A DNA stretch of 64,000 nucleotides, from the NCBI GenBank assembly GCA_021464245.1, contig JADCRB010000032.1, positions 220,074-284,073 of the forward strand. The letters are read 5' to 3'. This stretch comes from Carallia brachiata. Its lineage: Eukaryota > Streptophyta > Magnoliopsida > Malpighiales > Rhizophoraceae. Each line of letters begins with the position of its first letter. Positions within the stretch are counted from its first letter, which is position 1. This document shows positions 1-11,339 of this stretch, in pieces. Made by a program: the position numbers and the translations under genes. The notes beneath the pieces are model-generated. The model saw nothing but the letters and a program-made list of their open reading frames with translations. It ran no database searches and was not told where the DNA came from.

Positions 1-2
1 TG

Positions 3-1410
3 CCTCGACGAGAAAACACTCAGGCAGACGCGTTGGCTAACCTGGCCACTTCTCTTGCAAAGTCAGAAATCCAGGCTACAGTTGTTGCTGTATGTCAGAA
101 ATGGATAGTGCCACAAAAGGATGATGAAGAAACTACAGCAGCCAACGCTGTATCTGTACGTCTCGCGGAGGACGAAGATTGGCGCCAACCAATCATTGAC
201 TATCTACAGCACGGGAAGCTGCCGAAGATCGTCGTCATAAGACAGAAATTCAACGACGAGCTCCCCGCTTCATATCTCAAGGATGCTCTGTATCGAAGGT
301 CTTTTGATGGAGTTTACTTCGCTGCCTAGCAATGAAGAGGCAAAACAGGCTCTCACTGAAGCACATTCTGGTTTGTGGCGGACATCAATCGGGGCCTAAG
401 TTGCACTTCCAACTCAGAAGGATGGGATACTACTGGCCAACTATGGTACGTGATTCAATTGAGTTTGCTAAAACTTGTCAAGCTTGTCAATTTCATGCGA
501 ATTACATACATCAACCACCGGAGCCACTGCATCCAACTGTCTCATCCTGGCCCTTTGAAGCTTGGGGTCTCGACTTAGTGGGGCCCTTGCCAAAGTCATC
601 CCTAGGTCACCTGTACATCCTCGCAGCAACCGACTACTTCTCAAAATGGGCTGAAGCCATTCCACTTAGAGAGGTAAAGAAGGAGCATGTTGCCAATTTC
701 ATCCGGACTCAGCTGATCTATCGCTATGGAGTCCCTCGATTCATCATCACTGATAATGGTAAGCAGTTCTACAACAGCTTAATCGACAAGCTCTGCGAGA
801 AGTTCAAGTTCAAGCAGTACAAGTCATCCATGTACAATGCCCCAGCAAATGGCTTGGCCGAAGCATTCAACAAGACCTTATGCAACCTGTTGCGGAAGGT
901 AGTCTCTAAATCCAAAAGAGATTGGCATGACAGAATTCCGAGGCATTATGGGCGTATCGTACAACTTACGGACTCCAACACAGGCGACGCCATACTCACT
1001 TGTCTACGGGTCGAAGCAATACTGCCGTTGGAAACACAGATTCCATCCCTGCGCATGGCTGTTCTGGAAGGACTCACACAGGAGGAGAATGCTCGCCTAC
1101 GTCTGGATGAGTTAGAAGCTCTCGATGAAAGGAGGCTCGAAGCACAACAGCAACTTGAGTGCTACCAAGCCCGGCTCACCAACACATTCAACCGCAGGGT
1201 CCGCCTCGATCTTTTCAAGTTGGAGATCTTGTTCTTGCAGTGCGACGGCCCATCAACATGAAGCATCGGCCTGGTGACAAGCTTACTTCCAAATGGGACG
1301 GGCCATACTTAGTGCAGGAGGCCTACACTCACAACGCTTACATGCTGTCAGACCAAGAAGGCGTCCGAATCGGCCCAATCAATGGTAAATTTCTGAAACA
1401 ATATGTGTAA
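3..1410 (+). pseudogene. Ty3/gypsy pol fragment: RNase H C-terminus and integrase, frameshifted
   Basis: Frame 3 opens inside the RNase H C-terminus (motif ADALANLA) and runs to a stop at 327-329. Frame 2 then carries the integrase HHCC zinc finger (CGGH and CQAC near 375-490) and the catalytic core, with the first Asp in GLDLVGPLP, the second in TDNGKQF and the Glu in GLAEAFNKT, so the D,D,E triad is still legible. Between about 300 and 380 the reading slips frame more than once, and again between about 930 and 1020 and near 1210. The C-terminal domain ends at 1408-1410 (stop after LKQYV). Integrase normally inserts the cDNA copy into host DNA; this copy cannot encode it in one frame. Confidence 0.9.
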
Positions 1411-1419
1411 ATATGTTTG

Positions 1420-1558
1420 AAAAAAAAAAAAAAGAAAAAAAAAAAAATCAAAAAAAAAAAGAAAAAAAAAAAATCAAAAAAATCAAAAAAAAAAAAAAGA
1501 AAGAAAAAAAAAATCAAAATCAAAAAAAAAATCAAAAAAAATCAAAAAAAAAAAAAAA
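1420..1558 (+). repeat. Adenine-rich low-complexity tract
   Basis: About 140 bases made almost entirely of A runs broken by G and by TC (repeating AAAAATC and AAAAAG units), directly after the pol stop. The ORFs that can be read through it are lysine- or phenylalanine-rich artefacts. Confidence 0.9.
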
Positions 1559-1579
1559 GTTCGGAAGTCCCGATCTGAA

Positions 1580-1890
1580 AGTCCAAGCGAAAATCCAAAC
1601 CCAAAATCCAACCCAAACACTTGAGCCCAATTCAGAAAAACAAACCTAAGTCCAAAACCAAACACTCAACCCAAATCCAAAAGTCCAAACCCAAACACTC
1701 AACCCAAATCCAAAAACCAAATCCAAACCCAAACACTCGACCCAAATCCAAAAATCCAAGTCTAAAACCCAAACACTCGACCCAAATCCAATCCAAGTCA
1801 AAACCCAAACACTCACCCAAATCCAATCCAAAGTCCAAAACCCAAAATTCCAAGTTCAGACACAGTCAGAACCCAAGTTCAAATCCAATC
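1580..1890 (+). repeat. Degenerate minisatellite with CCCAAACACTC(A/G)ACCCAAATCC units
   Basis: A purine/C-rich stretch in which the phrase CCCAAACACTC followed by (A/G)ACCCAAATCC recurs about five times at 35-50 base spacing, with AAAATCCAA fillers. It lies in the spacer between pol and the homeodomain ORF of the retroelement. It contains no convincing coding sequence. Confidence 0.8.
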
Positions 1891-1934
1891 CAACTCCTGG
1901 CCCGCATGAGTATAAACTGTGAACGGCCCAAAAA

Positions 1935-1941
1935 TATAAAA
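1935..1941 (+). promoter_or_regulatory. Possible internal TATA box upstream of the homeodomain ORF
   Basis: TATAAAA stands 88 bases before the ATG at 2029, at the end of the minisatellite. The spacing would give a leader of roughly 60 bases. This is a sequence match only; there is no evidence of transcription. Confidence 0.35.
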
Positions 1942-2028
1942 CCGACGGAGGGTTTGATTGAAAGTCAGCATCAGTCTCAACCGATCTTCACCACATACCA
2001 AGACCTTTGCTCCTCTGCCGCAAGAAAG

Positions 2029-2844
2029 ATGGAACCAGTTGCAGAACCTCAAGACAAGGGAGAAGAAAGGTCACCTCGCACAAGGTGGCAACCGACCATG
2101 GCACAACTGCAAATTTTGGAGGAAGTCTTCTACAACGATGGAGGTATTGTCCCTAACTCTACACAGATTCTCCAACTTGTCTCACGACTTCGCCCGCTAG
2201 GGGCAGTCGAAGGAAAAAATGTATATTTTTGGTTCCAGAATCGGAGACATAGGGAAACAGTGGCGCTGAGAGATGGTATTTCCAAAGCACAGCCTGTTGT
2301 TCCTATAGTAGATCTCACCAGTACAGCTTCACCCTCAAATGAAGCCGGCCCAAGTTCTACCACTGCAATGGTCTCTCCACGGTACGTTCATCAAAGCCGT
2401 AGCCTATGGGAGCATACATACTGGTCCTGGTGGTTTCACGGAGTCAGCCAAGGGTTCATCCCTCCTAGATACTTAAGTCTAGGAGGAATTTTTCTAGCAC
2501 ACAGGAGTCATTCCGGCGAAATTTTGCCTCTCTTTCCAGAATATTCCGGCAGCATCAACCAGCCGGAAAGCGACGTCGACGCCAACACATCATCGGCCCA
2601 CCAGACGAGGTCGAGCTTGACTTGGAGTTGCACCTCGGGCCCCGCTAGGACGGCCGACAAGATAAGGTGCAACGACTTCTGCAACGACTTCTGCACACGC
2701 GGCAACGACTTCCGCAGCACACGGCAACGACTTCTGCCACACACGGTAACGACTTTCGTGACACGCGTCAGCCGCTGCCTCTTTTGTCTCTTATGCAGGA
2801 AAGGGACGTGGATGGCCCTACCCGATTCTGCATACCTTTTTTGA
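2029..2844 (+). CDS. Retroelement-borne ORF with WUSCHEL/WOX-type homeodomain
   Basis: A 271-codon ORF from an ATG in good context (AAGATGG) to the stop at 2842-2844. Residues about 17-78 form a homeodomain of the plant WOX type. It starts TRWQPTMAQLQILEE and ends in EGKNVYFWFQNRR, with the enlarged loop and the GKNV(F/Y)-WFQN signature that separate WOX from other homeodomains. The downstream part is low complexity and includes a CNDF repeat encoded by a minisatellite; no WUS-box or EAR motif is evident. The same frame is open upstream to 1621, but through repeat sequence, so the ATG at 2029 is preferred. It lies between integrase and the polypurine tract, so it belongs to the element. A DNA-binding role is inferred from the family. 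Alternatives are a recently captured host gene fragment or a lineage-wide extra ORF. Confidence 0.75.
   Translation: MEPVAEPQDKGEERSPRTRWQPTMAQLQILEEVFYNDGGIVPNSTQILQLVSRLRPLGAVEGKNVYFWFQNRRHRETVALRDGISKAQPVVPIVDLTSTASPSNEAGPSSTTAMVSPRYVHQSRSLWEHTYWSWWFHGVSQGFIPPRYLSLGGIFLAHRSHSGEILPLFPEYSGSINQPESDVDANTSSAHQTRSSLTWSCTSGPARTADKIRCNDFCNDFCTRGNDFRSTRQRLLPHTVTTFVTRVSRCLFCLLCRKGTWMALPDSAYLF
2668..2770 (+). repeat. Short minisatellite with CAACGACTTCTGC core, inside the homeodomain ORF
   Basis: The core (C/T)AACGACTT(C/T) occurs five times, spaced by CTGCACACGCGG-like sequence. It encodes the repeated CNDF-like peptide near the C-terminus of the homeodomain ORF. Confidence 0.8.
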
Positions 2845-3593
2845 CTTTTCAAAAAAAAAAAAAAAAAAAAAACTCTTTATTATTTGTATATATATCCTGC
2901 ATGCCCGAGTTGTAATATTCACCCCGCTCTTCTTTCTCAAAAGAAAATGGCTAGTCTCTGCACTTGTCTCAGGAAGTTCTTCGATCAAGAAGTTGGAGGC
3001 GCACGAGCTAAGAAAAGAAGGAGTAGTCTTCTTCGAGGGATCCCTAAAAGCCCTCGAAACTCAGTCTCCAACGCCATCGGTGTCATGGAGTTCCAACTAC
3101 TCTCCTTAGTTCACATCTACCACAGAGGGATGAGAAGCTGCAATTATCCTAATCTTTCTTTGGATGCAGCGACGTACAGGGAAGTTCCAACTACTCTCCT
3201 TACGTCGAAGCAGACTTGGAAATCATCACTACAGTCAGTCTCTCTGTGAGCCGGTCTTGAAGTTCCAAGGTCCTGAGCCTTTCTCTTGGGGAGGTTGAAG
3301 TTCTTTGCCTACTGGATCATCCTCACCAGAGCTCTGGAACTTTAAGAGATATAAAAAATCCTTTGCGGGCTATGGAAGCTCGAATGCACCTGGAGCCAAG
3401 ACTTCAATTTCTATATTGGCTGGGCTGCTAACTTCTTCAAGATCATATCGGTTTCCTATTGCGATCCAACAACAGCGGAGATCAAAGATAGAAGACTCCA
3501 AGATTCAATGTTCATCAGGACTTTCCAAATTTCAAACTGGACTTCAAGACTCGGTTCGAATTATCTCTGTAAAAATTTTTCTTACCGACCCTT
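2845..3593 (+). other. Retroelement 3' spacer without a supported gene
   Basis: An A-run at 2849-2870 follows the ORF, then mixed sequence with short repeated phrases such as GAAGTTCCAACTACTCTCCTTA (around 3080-3200). A 121-codon open frame starting near 2884 has no recognisable domain and is treated as noncoding. Confidence 0.6.
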
Positions 3594-3604
3594 GAAGTGG
3601 GGGC
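3594..3604 (+). other. Polypurine tract of the retroelement
   Basis: GAAGTGGGGGC immediately precedes the LTR start (CATT then TGTAAA). The position and the G-rich composition are those of the plus-strand primer of plant Ty3/gypsy elements. Confidence 0.85.
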
Positions 3605-3646
3605 ATTTGTAAACAAATAATAAAAAAAAAAAAAAAAAAAAAATAT

Positions 3647-3720
3647 GGTTGGCAGCCGCCAACCTTGAAGGTTGGCAGCTGCCAACCTTTTTAATGCCAC
3701 CAACCAATTGGTTGGTGGCA
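3647..3720. repeat. Palindrome cluster in LTR U3
   Basis: Three inverted repeats stand in a row: GGTTGGC/GCCAACC with a 4-base loop (3647-3664), a perfect 22-base palindrome centred on CAGCTG (3668-3689), and a perfect 26-base palindrome centred on CAATTG (3695-3720). All use the motif GGTTGG or its complement, so alternative pairings are possible. Confidence 0.95.
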
Positions 3721-3725
3721 GGCAT

Positions 3726-3752
3726 GGGGGAGGCCTATAAATGGCCTCCCCC
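3726..3752 (+). promoter_or_regulatory. LTR TATA box held in a 10-base inverted repeat
   Basis: TATAAAT (3736-3742) is flanked by perfect arms GGGGGAGGCC (3726-3735) and GGCCTCCCCC (3743-3752). In DNA this is the likely core promoter of the LTR; in RNA it could form a stem with the TATA in the loop. Confidence 0.8.
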
Positions 3753-4339
3753 CTTAGAAAGCAGAGAAGAAGAAAAAGAAGAAAAAAAAAGGAGAAGCCA
3801 GCAGCGAAGCGCACAAGGAAAAAAAAAAAAGAAAAGAAAAAAAGAAAAAAAAAAAAAAAAAAGAGAGAGATAGTAAAAAAAAAAAAATCGAAATATTACA
3901 AATCCGGCTGGGATTAAGCCTCATACGGCCCTCAGCAAAATCCAGGCAACTCATCCGAGAACAAGTCCATTCGACCCTCGGTGAAATTAAGTCAGATCAG
4001 CTCAGATCGAGTTTCTACGGTTCCTAAACGTAGTCAAAACATCCAAATCAGACACAGTTTCAGTCTATCCAGTTCAAGAAAAAGCGGTGGAAATTATTTC
4101 TGTCCAGATCAAGCTCGTGCAGCCCTTGACGGAGTCAAAAAAAGGAACACTAATCGGAGGATCTACGGAGATCGACCCCACGTAAATTTTCTTTTACTTT
4201 ACAATTTTTATTTGTAATTTATTTTTGTATTTTTGAGTTTAATTGTTTTAGACTCGAAATTTACGCTTTACAAACGGAAAAACCTATGTGTTATGCAAGC
4301 TCGTCCTTCAATGAAAAACAAGAAACAAAACAAAATTCT

Positions 4340-4425
4340 GTTTGAATGGAGAAAGGTGATGACTCACAATCAAAGCCACTCTTGAGTATGATGTCACGGA
4401 AGATGCTGCTGCGTATGTTGGTCCG
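4340..4425 (+). pseudogene. Relic of a Bet v 1/MLP-family exon 2
   Basis: The segment GAGAAAGGTGATGACTC...CTTGAGTATGATGTCACGGAAGATGCTGCTGC lines up with bases about 6295-6365 of the intact MLP gene downstream (GAGAAAGGAAATGACTC...GTTGAGTATGATATCAAGGAAGAGGCTGCTGC). Similarity covers roughly 80 bases and fades on both sides. It lies about 70 bases after the LTR, so the retroelement sits next to, or inserted into, a decayed tandem copy of the gene. Confidence 0.75.
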
Positions 4426-5494
4426 ATATAATTTAAGAAAGGGTGAATTGCATGTTTTTTTGATTTTATTTACACACAATTTATTTAACTCAATCCTAAA
4501 TAATTAGTTGTACTAATAATTAATAATTAAAAATAAATAAATAATATAAATACAATTAAAATAAATGAGAGATAGTGAGAAGAGACATGACACTACAATT
4601 TATAATAATTTAACTTTAAGTAAAAACTTACGTTTACTGTTCAATGACATTTTCTTGACAGTTCAATATAATAACTCTTACTTTTTTTTAGTAAGTAAAA
4701 AGTAATCTCTTACAATCATTTAAATACATAATTAATAATTTTCTACAAAATTTTTGATCATAAAAATAGTCTTACTCTTTTTTTCTTTTACTTGAATTCA
4801 AGTTCATTTTTTTATTTTTTCCTTTTTTGTCACATACCCTTTACAAAGTCTTTTTCATGCTCTTAATTTGCACTATTGTACAATTTGTCGGGAGGCTATG
4901 ATTCTGCCAAAAACCAAAAATATCGCGGGATTTTTTCTTTTTTGGAGAACAACAGTTGACGGCAATAAATGACTTTAGATTTTTATCGGAGTATGCAATA
5001 AAGTGGCATGCATTGCCAGCTGTGTAGGGACCCGACAGTCAAAAAACACTTTTCAGAAAATATAATATTAGAGAATTTATTTCAAAAATCAATTTGAATG
5101 TAATTATATTTTTTAATTATATTTTTTTATTTTATTAATAAATAAAAAATATATCTTATTATTTTTTATTATCAAAATAAAGATATAATTATAAAAAATA
5201 TAAGAGAAAATGTATATGAACTGATATTTAGTGTGTCGATTTTTATCCCGAATGAAACCGTAATTATTATCTTTAAATATGACACAATTTATCTCAAGAT
5301 AAAATTTAAAATATTTTATAAGTTTACTCAAAATATAAACGTGATTACGTTTAGGTAAGTTTTTCGGCACAATCATGTAGCACCATCACGGAACCCTTAC
5401 TTATATGGGATAGGAAGGGACTGCCTCAAGCAAAGCACGCTAGAAACTGAGAAAGAAGCTCAGGAGTTGTGAGAGCACTAAAATAAAAGGGAAA
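4426..5494. other. AT-rich intergenic DNA, upstream region of the MLP gene
   Basis: Very AT-rich with many ATAAAT and TTTTTA runs; no coding signal. The last 120 bases become less AT-rich and probably hold the promoter and leader of the downstream MLP gene. Confidence 0.6.
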
Positions 5495-6448
5495 ATGTCC
5501 GGACAACTCTTCCATGAGATTGATGTTAATGCCCCGGCTAGTGAAGCATGGGAGATCTATGGCACACTGAAATTTGCCAAGTTAGCAGAAGAACAGCTTA
5601 GTAGTGCCATTGAGAAAATTGAGGTTGTTGAAGGTGATGGTGGGGTTGGTACTGTTATCTATCTTGCCTTCAGACCAGGTATATATCATTCTTTGCACTC
5701 TTTGTACGCAATGTTTTTATGAATGTTTTTTTATACAATGGAGCACCTCATCTTCACTAACTGGTAAGTTCAAGTTTACGGTAACTCTACTTATTCATAA
5801 GTTGTTCAGATCACAAAGTGAAAGTCAATGAGTTTTTCTCAAAAGGAATTGGAAGTGGAGAGCCAACTGAATAAAAAACAGTAACATATATAAATTTGGC
5901 TTTTTTTTCTTCTTCTGGTACGAGACATTCCCGAGAGAATTTGAACGTGTAAAAATTCGAATACGAGAACTTATCTCGTTATGGATTGTCCTTGTATTGA
6001 GCTTTGAGGCGCTCAAACACTCAAACCAACCCATTGCGTTATATATATATATATGGCTTATGGATGTTGAGAATTTGTCACCTCTTTGTAGCTTATAAAG
6101 AGACGATCTGAAGATCTTTTGCACTCCAATGTTTTGCTTTATTGTGTGAATGATTTAGGCACACCCATGTACCCGGGCTACAAAGAGAAGTACACGAAGG
6201 TTGACAATGAGAAGCGTGTTAAAGTGGCAGAGGTCGTGGAAGGAGGACATTTGAACATGGGGTTCAATTTTTTCAGAATTCAGGTTGAGATCCTTGAGAA
6301 AGGAAATGACTCGTGCACTATCAAAACCACTGTTGAGTATGATATCAAGGAAGAGGCTGCTGCTGAAGCATCAAAGATTGTCAGCATCGAGCCATTGGCA
6401 ATACTTGCCGAAGCTGCAAAAAATGCACTCCAGAAAAACAAGGCTTAA
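5495..6448 (+). CDS. MLP/Bet v 1-family protein (norbelladine/norcoclaurine synthase-like)
   Basis: Two exons, 5495-5678 and 6159-6448, give 157 residues, the usual length of this family. The intron is GT-AG (CAG|GTATAT and TTTAG|GCACAC) and splits a Gly codon, the usual intron site in Bet v 1/PR-10/MLP genes. The protein starts MSGQLFHEIDVNAPASEAWE and has the glycine-rich loop EGDGGVGTV near residues 46-54 and the long C-terminal helix (EPLAILAEAAKNALQ). Family members are small cytosolic START-fold proteins with a hydrophobic cavity; some bind ligands and some catalyse Pictet-Spengler-type condensations. Substrate cannot be told from sequence. A decayed copy lies upstream at 4340. Confidence 0.92.
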
Positions 6449-8178
<1,730 letters not shown>

Positions 8179-9495
8179 CTAATCCACAAGCATAGTTTCT
8201 GAGCCCCCATTGGCATCCTCTGCTCCACTCTTCTGCTCTTCTGTTGCCATTCTCATCTCATCCATCAGATTATTCTGATCTTCTTCTATGGTATTTTGCA
8301 ACTCCTCCACCTGAGAAACATAAACTCACCGATGAGGGCAAAAGGGATGCACGTATTTGAATCTATAACAGTGGGTGGTATAGTATTGAAGCTATGGGTG
8401 AAATACTGAGTCCTTCACTTATGTGTCAGTGTAAACTCTAAAAGTAAAGGAAGGGCAAAAAATAAAATTCATCAACAAATGTGAAATCCCAATAAAGTCA
8501 ACCACTAATTCAAAAGCTTGACTCATGTTCTATCATGACCTTATATCCCCACTCCAGATTTGTCAGCAGTTTCATGCTTATGCAGTTGAAACCAATATTT
8601 TAAGCAGCAGTCCATGGAAAACTAGAATTTTCTCATAGAGAAGGAAAAAAAAAAAACGATCACATTCGCCTAATGCAACTTCAGGAAGTAAAAACAGCAT
8701 GAAGATCCATGAATCTTGTATAGGACACCGCTAAATACCTAACTGGTGAAGTATACGAATTCAAACAGAAAATGAATTGATCTAAACTGATAGAGGTGTA
8801 TAACCAAAATGTTTCATCAAGAACACAAAAGCAAGTATCTTCAGAATAAGTCAAAACGTTGAATCCAGAATCACATGATTTATAAGACACTGTGCTCATA
8901 CCACATGCAATAACAGAGCAAACTGTTTCTTGCGAAGCTCCAGTAATCTTGAACCAGCTGTATTCTCAGCCTCCAGTGCTGCAATCTCTTTTTCTAGTTC
9001 ATTTATGATCTTTTGTGTCTCGGACCTTGGTGGCTGCATGGCAATCAATTTCCTAATGGCCTCACACTCCTCCTTGTGCTGCCTTTCAATTTTACTCTCT
9101 TCAAGCTGCTTCTTTAAATCTTCTATGTCAGTCTCTGCCTGCAGAATCTGCCTATTTATCTCGTCTTTTAACTCATTAAAATTCTCCTTCTCCCTGATGT
9201 TTGCTTCAATAACAGCTTTGCTCTTTAAGAGTGGGATTTCAAAAGTAGATAACTCCTGCAAGAAGGCTTTTGAAAGTCTGACACAATCATTATAGTTGTC
9301 CTCATCCTTTTCAATCTCAACAACAAAAGAGGTGAACTTCTTCTGAAGCTTCTTCAACGGCGGTTCACCCCTTGTTGTGGTTGTACGAGTGAGAAGCCTG
9401 TGCTTTATAATTATATCATCTTCAAGTGGACCAAATGCATAGTTTGCTGCTACAGTTTCTCCCCTTCCAGAAACTTTCCTTCCTTTAGTCAACAT
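8179..9495 (-). CDS. THO7: THO complex subunit 7 (THOC7/Mft1-like)
   Basis: Coding exons, in transcript order, are 9495-8902 and 8310-8179; the splice is in phase 0 (CATGTG|GTATGAG to TTTCTCAG|GTGGAGG). The product is 241 residues. It begins [20 protein letters not shown] and contains [20 protein letters not shown], then a long charged coiled coil (about residues 75-205) including the conserved [19 protein letters not shown] and [17 protein letters not shown], and an acidic tail. THO couples transcription to mRNP assembly and export in the nucleus and is needed for tasiRNA production in plants. The start is the first ATG after a leader intron: a 5' UTR exon probably spans about 11330-11084 (donor TTCGG|GTAATC) and joins at 9520 (TTGCAG|CATTG). 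Confidence 0.95.
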
Positions 9496-9520
9496 CTGAT
9501 GGCCGACTACTGTTTCAATG

Positions 9521-11083
9521 CTGCAACAAGAATACGAGAAATTAATAGGCAAGTTCATTTCAATCCAAATGGTAAATCCTTCCTCACCAATCCATATGTC
9601 CTCCAAGAAAACCACTGGCTCAAGAGCATTCAAGAAAACCACTGGCTCAAGAGCATTCAATGCCTATGTCTGTATCCCATAACAAATGCAACATTGAGGG
9701 AACACTGAGGTTCATCAAAATCCCAACAAACAACCCTCCACACATCATTTATAAATCAAACACTTCAAAATTACTGAGATTCTGTGAGACACCACATTAA
9801 TTGCATGCCATCAACTATTAAATAGACATTACATGGGAAGAGACCGTTTCAAACTTCCAGCATCATTGACGAAGATTAGAGTCAAAAAAACTATGGTGAT
9901 ATACAACAATTAAGAGGGAAAATGGCGATTTATGGAAAAACCAAACACACTTTTCAAACTTCATCAAAATTCAAGAGGGGGGAGAGAGATTCAAATCATC
10001 CACAATCACATATGTGGAATTATGGATAATAGTGTAGTGTGCAATTTTAAGAAATAAAGCACAAAAACAACGTCGACACAAAAAGAACATCAATTAGAAA
10101 GCCCATGTATTCAATTCAACAAATGTCAAAACATCTCTAGCTGGCATAGAACTGCAAAAAAAAAAAAAAAAAAAGAGAAATAACAGTGAAAATAGAGTTG
10201 CAACTTGCCACAATCTTTACTTTGCGTAAAATAAAGAACATCCAAATGATACGACGGTATGTCCAAACACCAAATGTTGGTTTGAAGGGTCTGTCTTAGT
10301 TAGGAAAAGTGTTAAACACTGTACTCTATATTTTTAAGAGTAACACTACATGGCTTCAAATAGGTAGCAACAAGTAGAAACACTATCCTATCCAATAGCA
10401 TGTGGCAGTTTATCCGTTTTTTTTATTTTTTTTTTCTGAATTCAATCGTCCAAACGGCTCATATCACTTTGTTGCTACTTTGAAGCTACCAAAGTGAAGC
10501 CACTAAGCTTTTTTTTTTTAGAACATGAGTGATTGCTGAAAAACTTTATACATATAACATGAAGGACTAACCCCTATCAGCAGAAGAAACGGGTTATAGA
10601 GATCCGTCCCTCCAAGGGAAAATGAGCAACCAACAGAAGATAATAATCAAAGATTACAACCAAGCCACAACAGACCTATATACCACATAGAAAGCATCAA
10701 GAAATTTGGACTACGGCAAATAAGGAACCGAATCACACAGAGTCAACAAAGAAGCAGCGAATACAGTACAGCCACTTGCTCAACCAACAAACCACAAGTG
10801 AATTTTAACAAGTAGTATATGTATATATGTATATACATATATATACATACCAAAGGTTCTCCTGAGGCTAAAATGGGTCCTGAAAGATAGTGTCTTTTCT
10901 TCAACCAAATCCAAAAAACAGCATCCAACTCACGTAGATGTAAAGACAGTACCCAAATTGGAACGAAAGGCATCCACTGATTGACTAAACTGTACTATGA
11001 TTTTAGTTTCTTATTAATTCAACCAATATTAAAAAAAAAACCCAAAAAAAAAAAAAGGAAGCAGGAAAAGGAAACAAGATTAC
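9521..11083 (-). other. THO7 leader intron
   Basis: Noncoding: A-rich runs, a stretch of alternating TATATG/TATACA at about 10815-10850, and no open frame with family resemblance. The boundaries are the predicted acceptor before 9520 and the predicted donor at 11083. Confidence 0.55.
9605..9658. repeat. 27-bp unit repeated twice in tandem
   Basis: AAGAAAACCACTGGCTCAAG followed by AGCATTC occurs at 9605-9631 and again at 9632-9658 without differences. It lies in the leader intron of THO7. Confidence 0.9.
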
Positions 11084-11339
11084 CCGAATACAAAGCCAAA
11101 AACTGATGTTGGGTCTTTCTTAAATAGAGTTTGAGGCCTCTTGTGATGCGAAATTTCGTCTATCAGGTCGGTGGGAGGCGATGATTTGGAGGGGCGCTCC
11201 GGGCTGGCTGTTGGTTTGTAGATGACTGGGGATTATATGAATTAAAGTAGCGCAGTGGATGGGGGAGAAGCAATTAACAGTTTGGGGTTTAGTCCTTTCC
11301 TTTTCTTTAGTTTTTTCGAGGAGTGGAAGACCCAAAGCC

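Larger units (their letters stand above)
1..4272 (+). mobile_element. Ty3/gypsy LTR retrotransposon, 3' portion (5' part outside window)
   Basis: The order is end of RNase H, integrase, a long 3' spacer containing a homeodomain ORF, a polypurine tract and an LTR with TGTAAA...TTTACA ends. RNase H followed directly by integrase is the Ty3/gypsy order. Integrase ends without an evident chromodomain and a 2.2-kb region separates it from the LTR, which fits the Tat-like (non-chromovirus) lineage; this lineage call is inference. The copy is degenerate: the pol frame is broken several times. The 5' LTR, primer binding site, gag, protease and reverse transcriptase would lie upstream of base 1, so target-site duplication cannot be checked here. 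Confidence 0.9.
3608..4272 (+). repeat. 3' LTR of the Ty3/gypsy element
   Basis: The 665-bp LTR begins TGTAAAC just after the polypurine tract and ends GCTTTACA, so its ends are perfect 6-base inverted repeats of TG...CA type. U3 holds a cluster of palindromes and a TATA box at 3736-3742. A-rich tracts fill 3775-3890, and a T-rich polyadenylation-type region lies at 4185-4250. The 5' LTR lies outside the window, so identity between LTRs (insertion age) cannot be judged. The flanking bases after it (AACGG) would be one side of the target duplication. Confidence 0.88.

Noticed and set aside
1413..1665. Lysine-rich and phenylalanine-rich open frames
   Set aside because: They read through an adenine-rich simple repeat and have no protein-like composition.
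1621..2028. N-terminal extension of the homeodomain ORF
   Set aside because: The frame is open, but it is translated minisatellite; the ATG at 2029 has better context and is followed directly by non-repetitive sequence.
2884..3249. 121-codon frame in the retroelement spacer as a gene
   Set aside because: No recognisable domain, short repeated phrases at DNA level, and it lies in the noncoding 3' part of the element.
3647..3752. CRISPR-like array
   Set aside because: The repeats are adjacent palindromes of different sequence without spacers, in a plant LTR.
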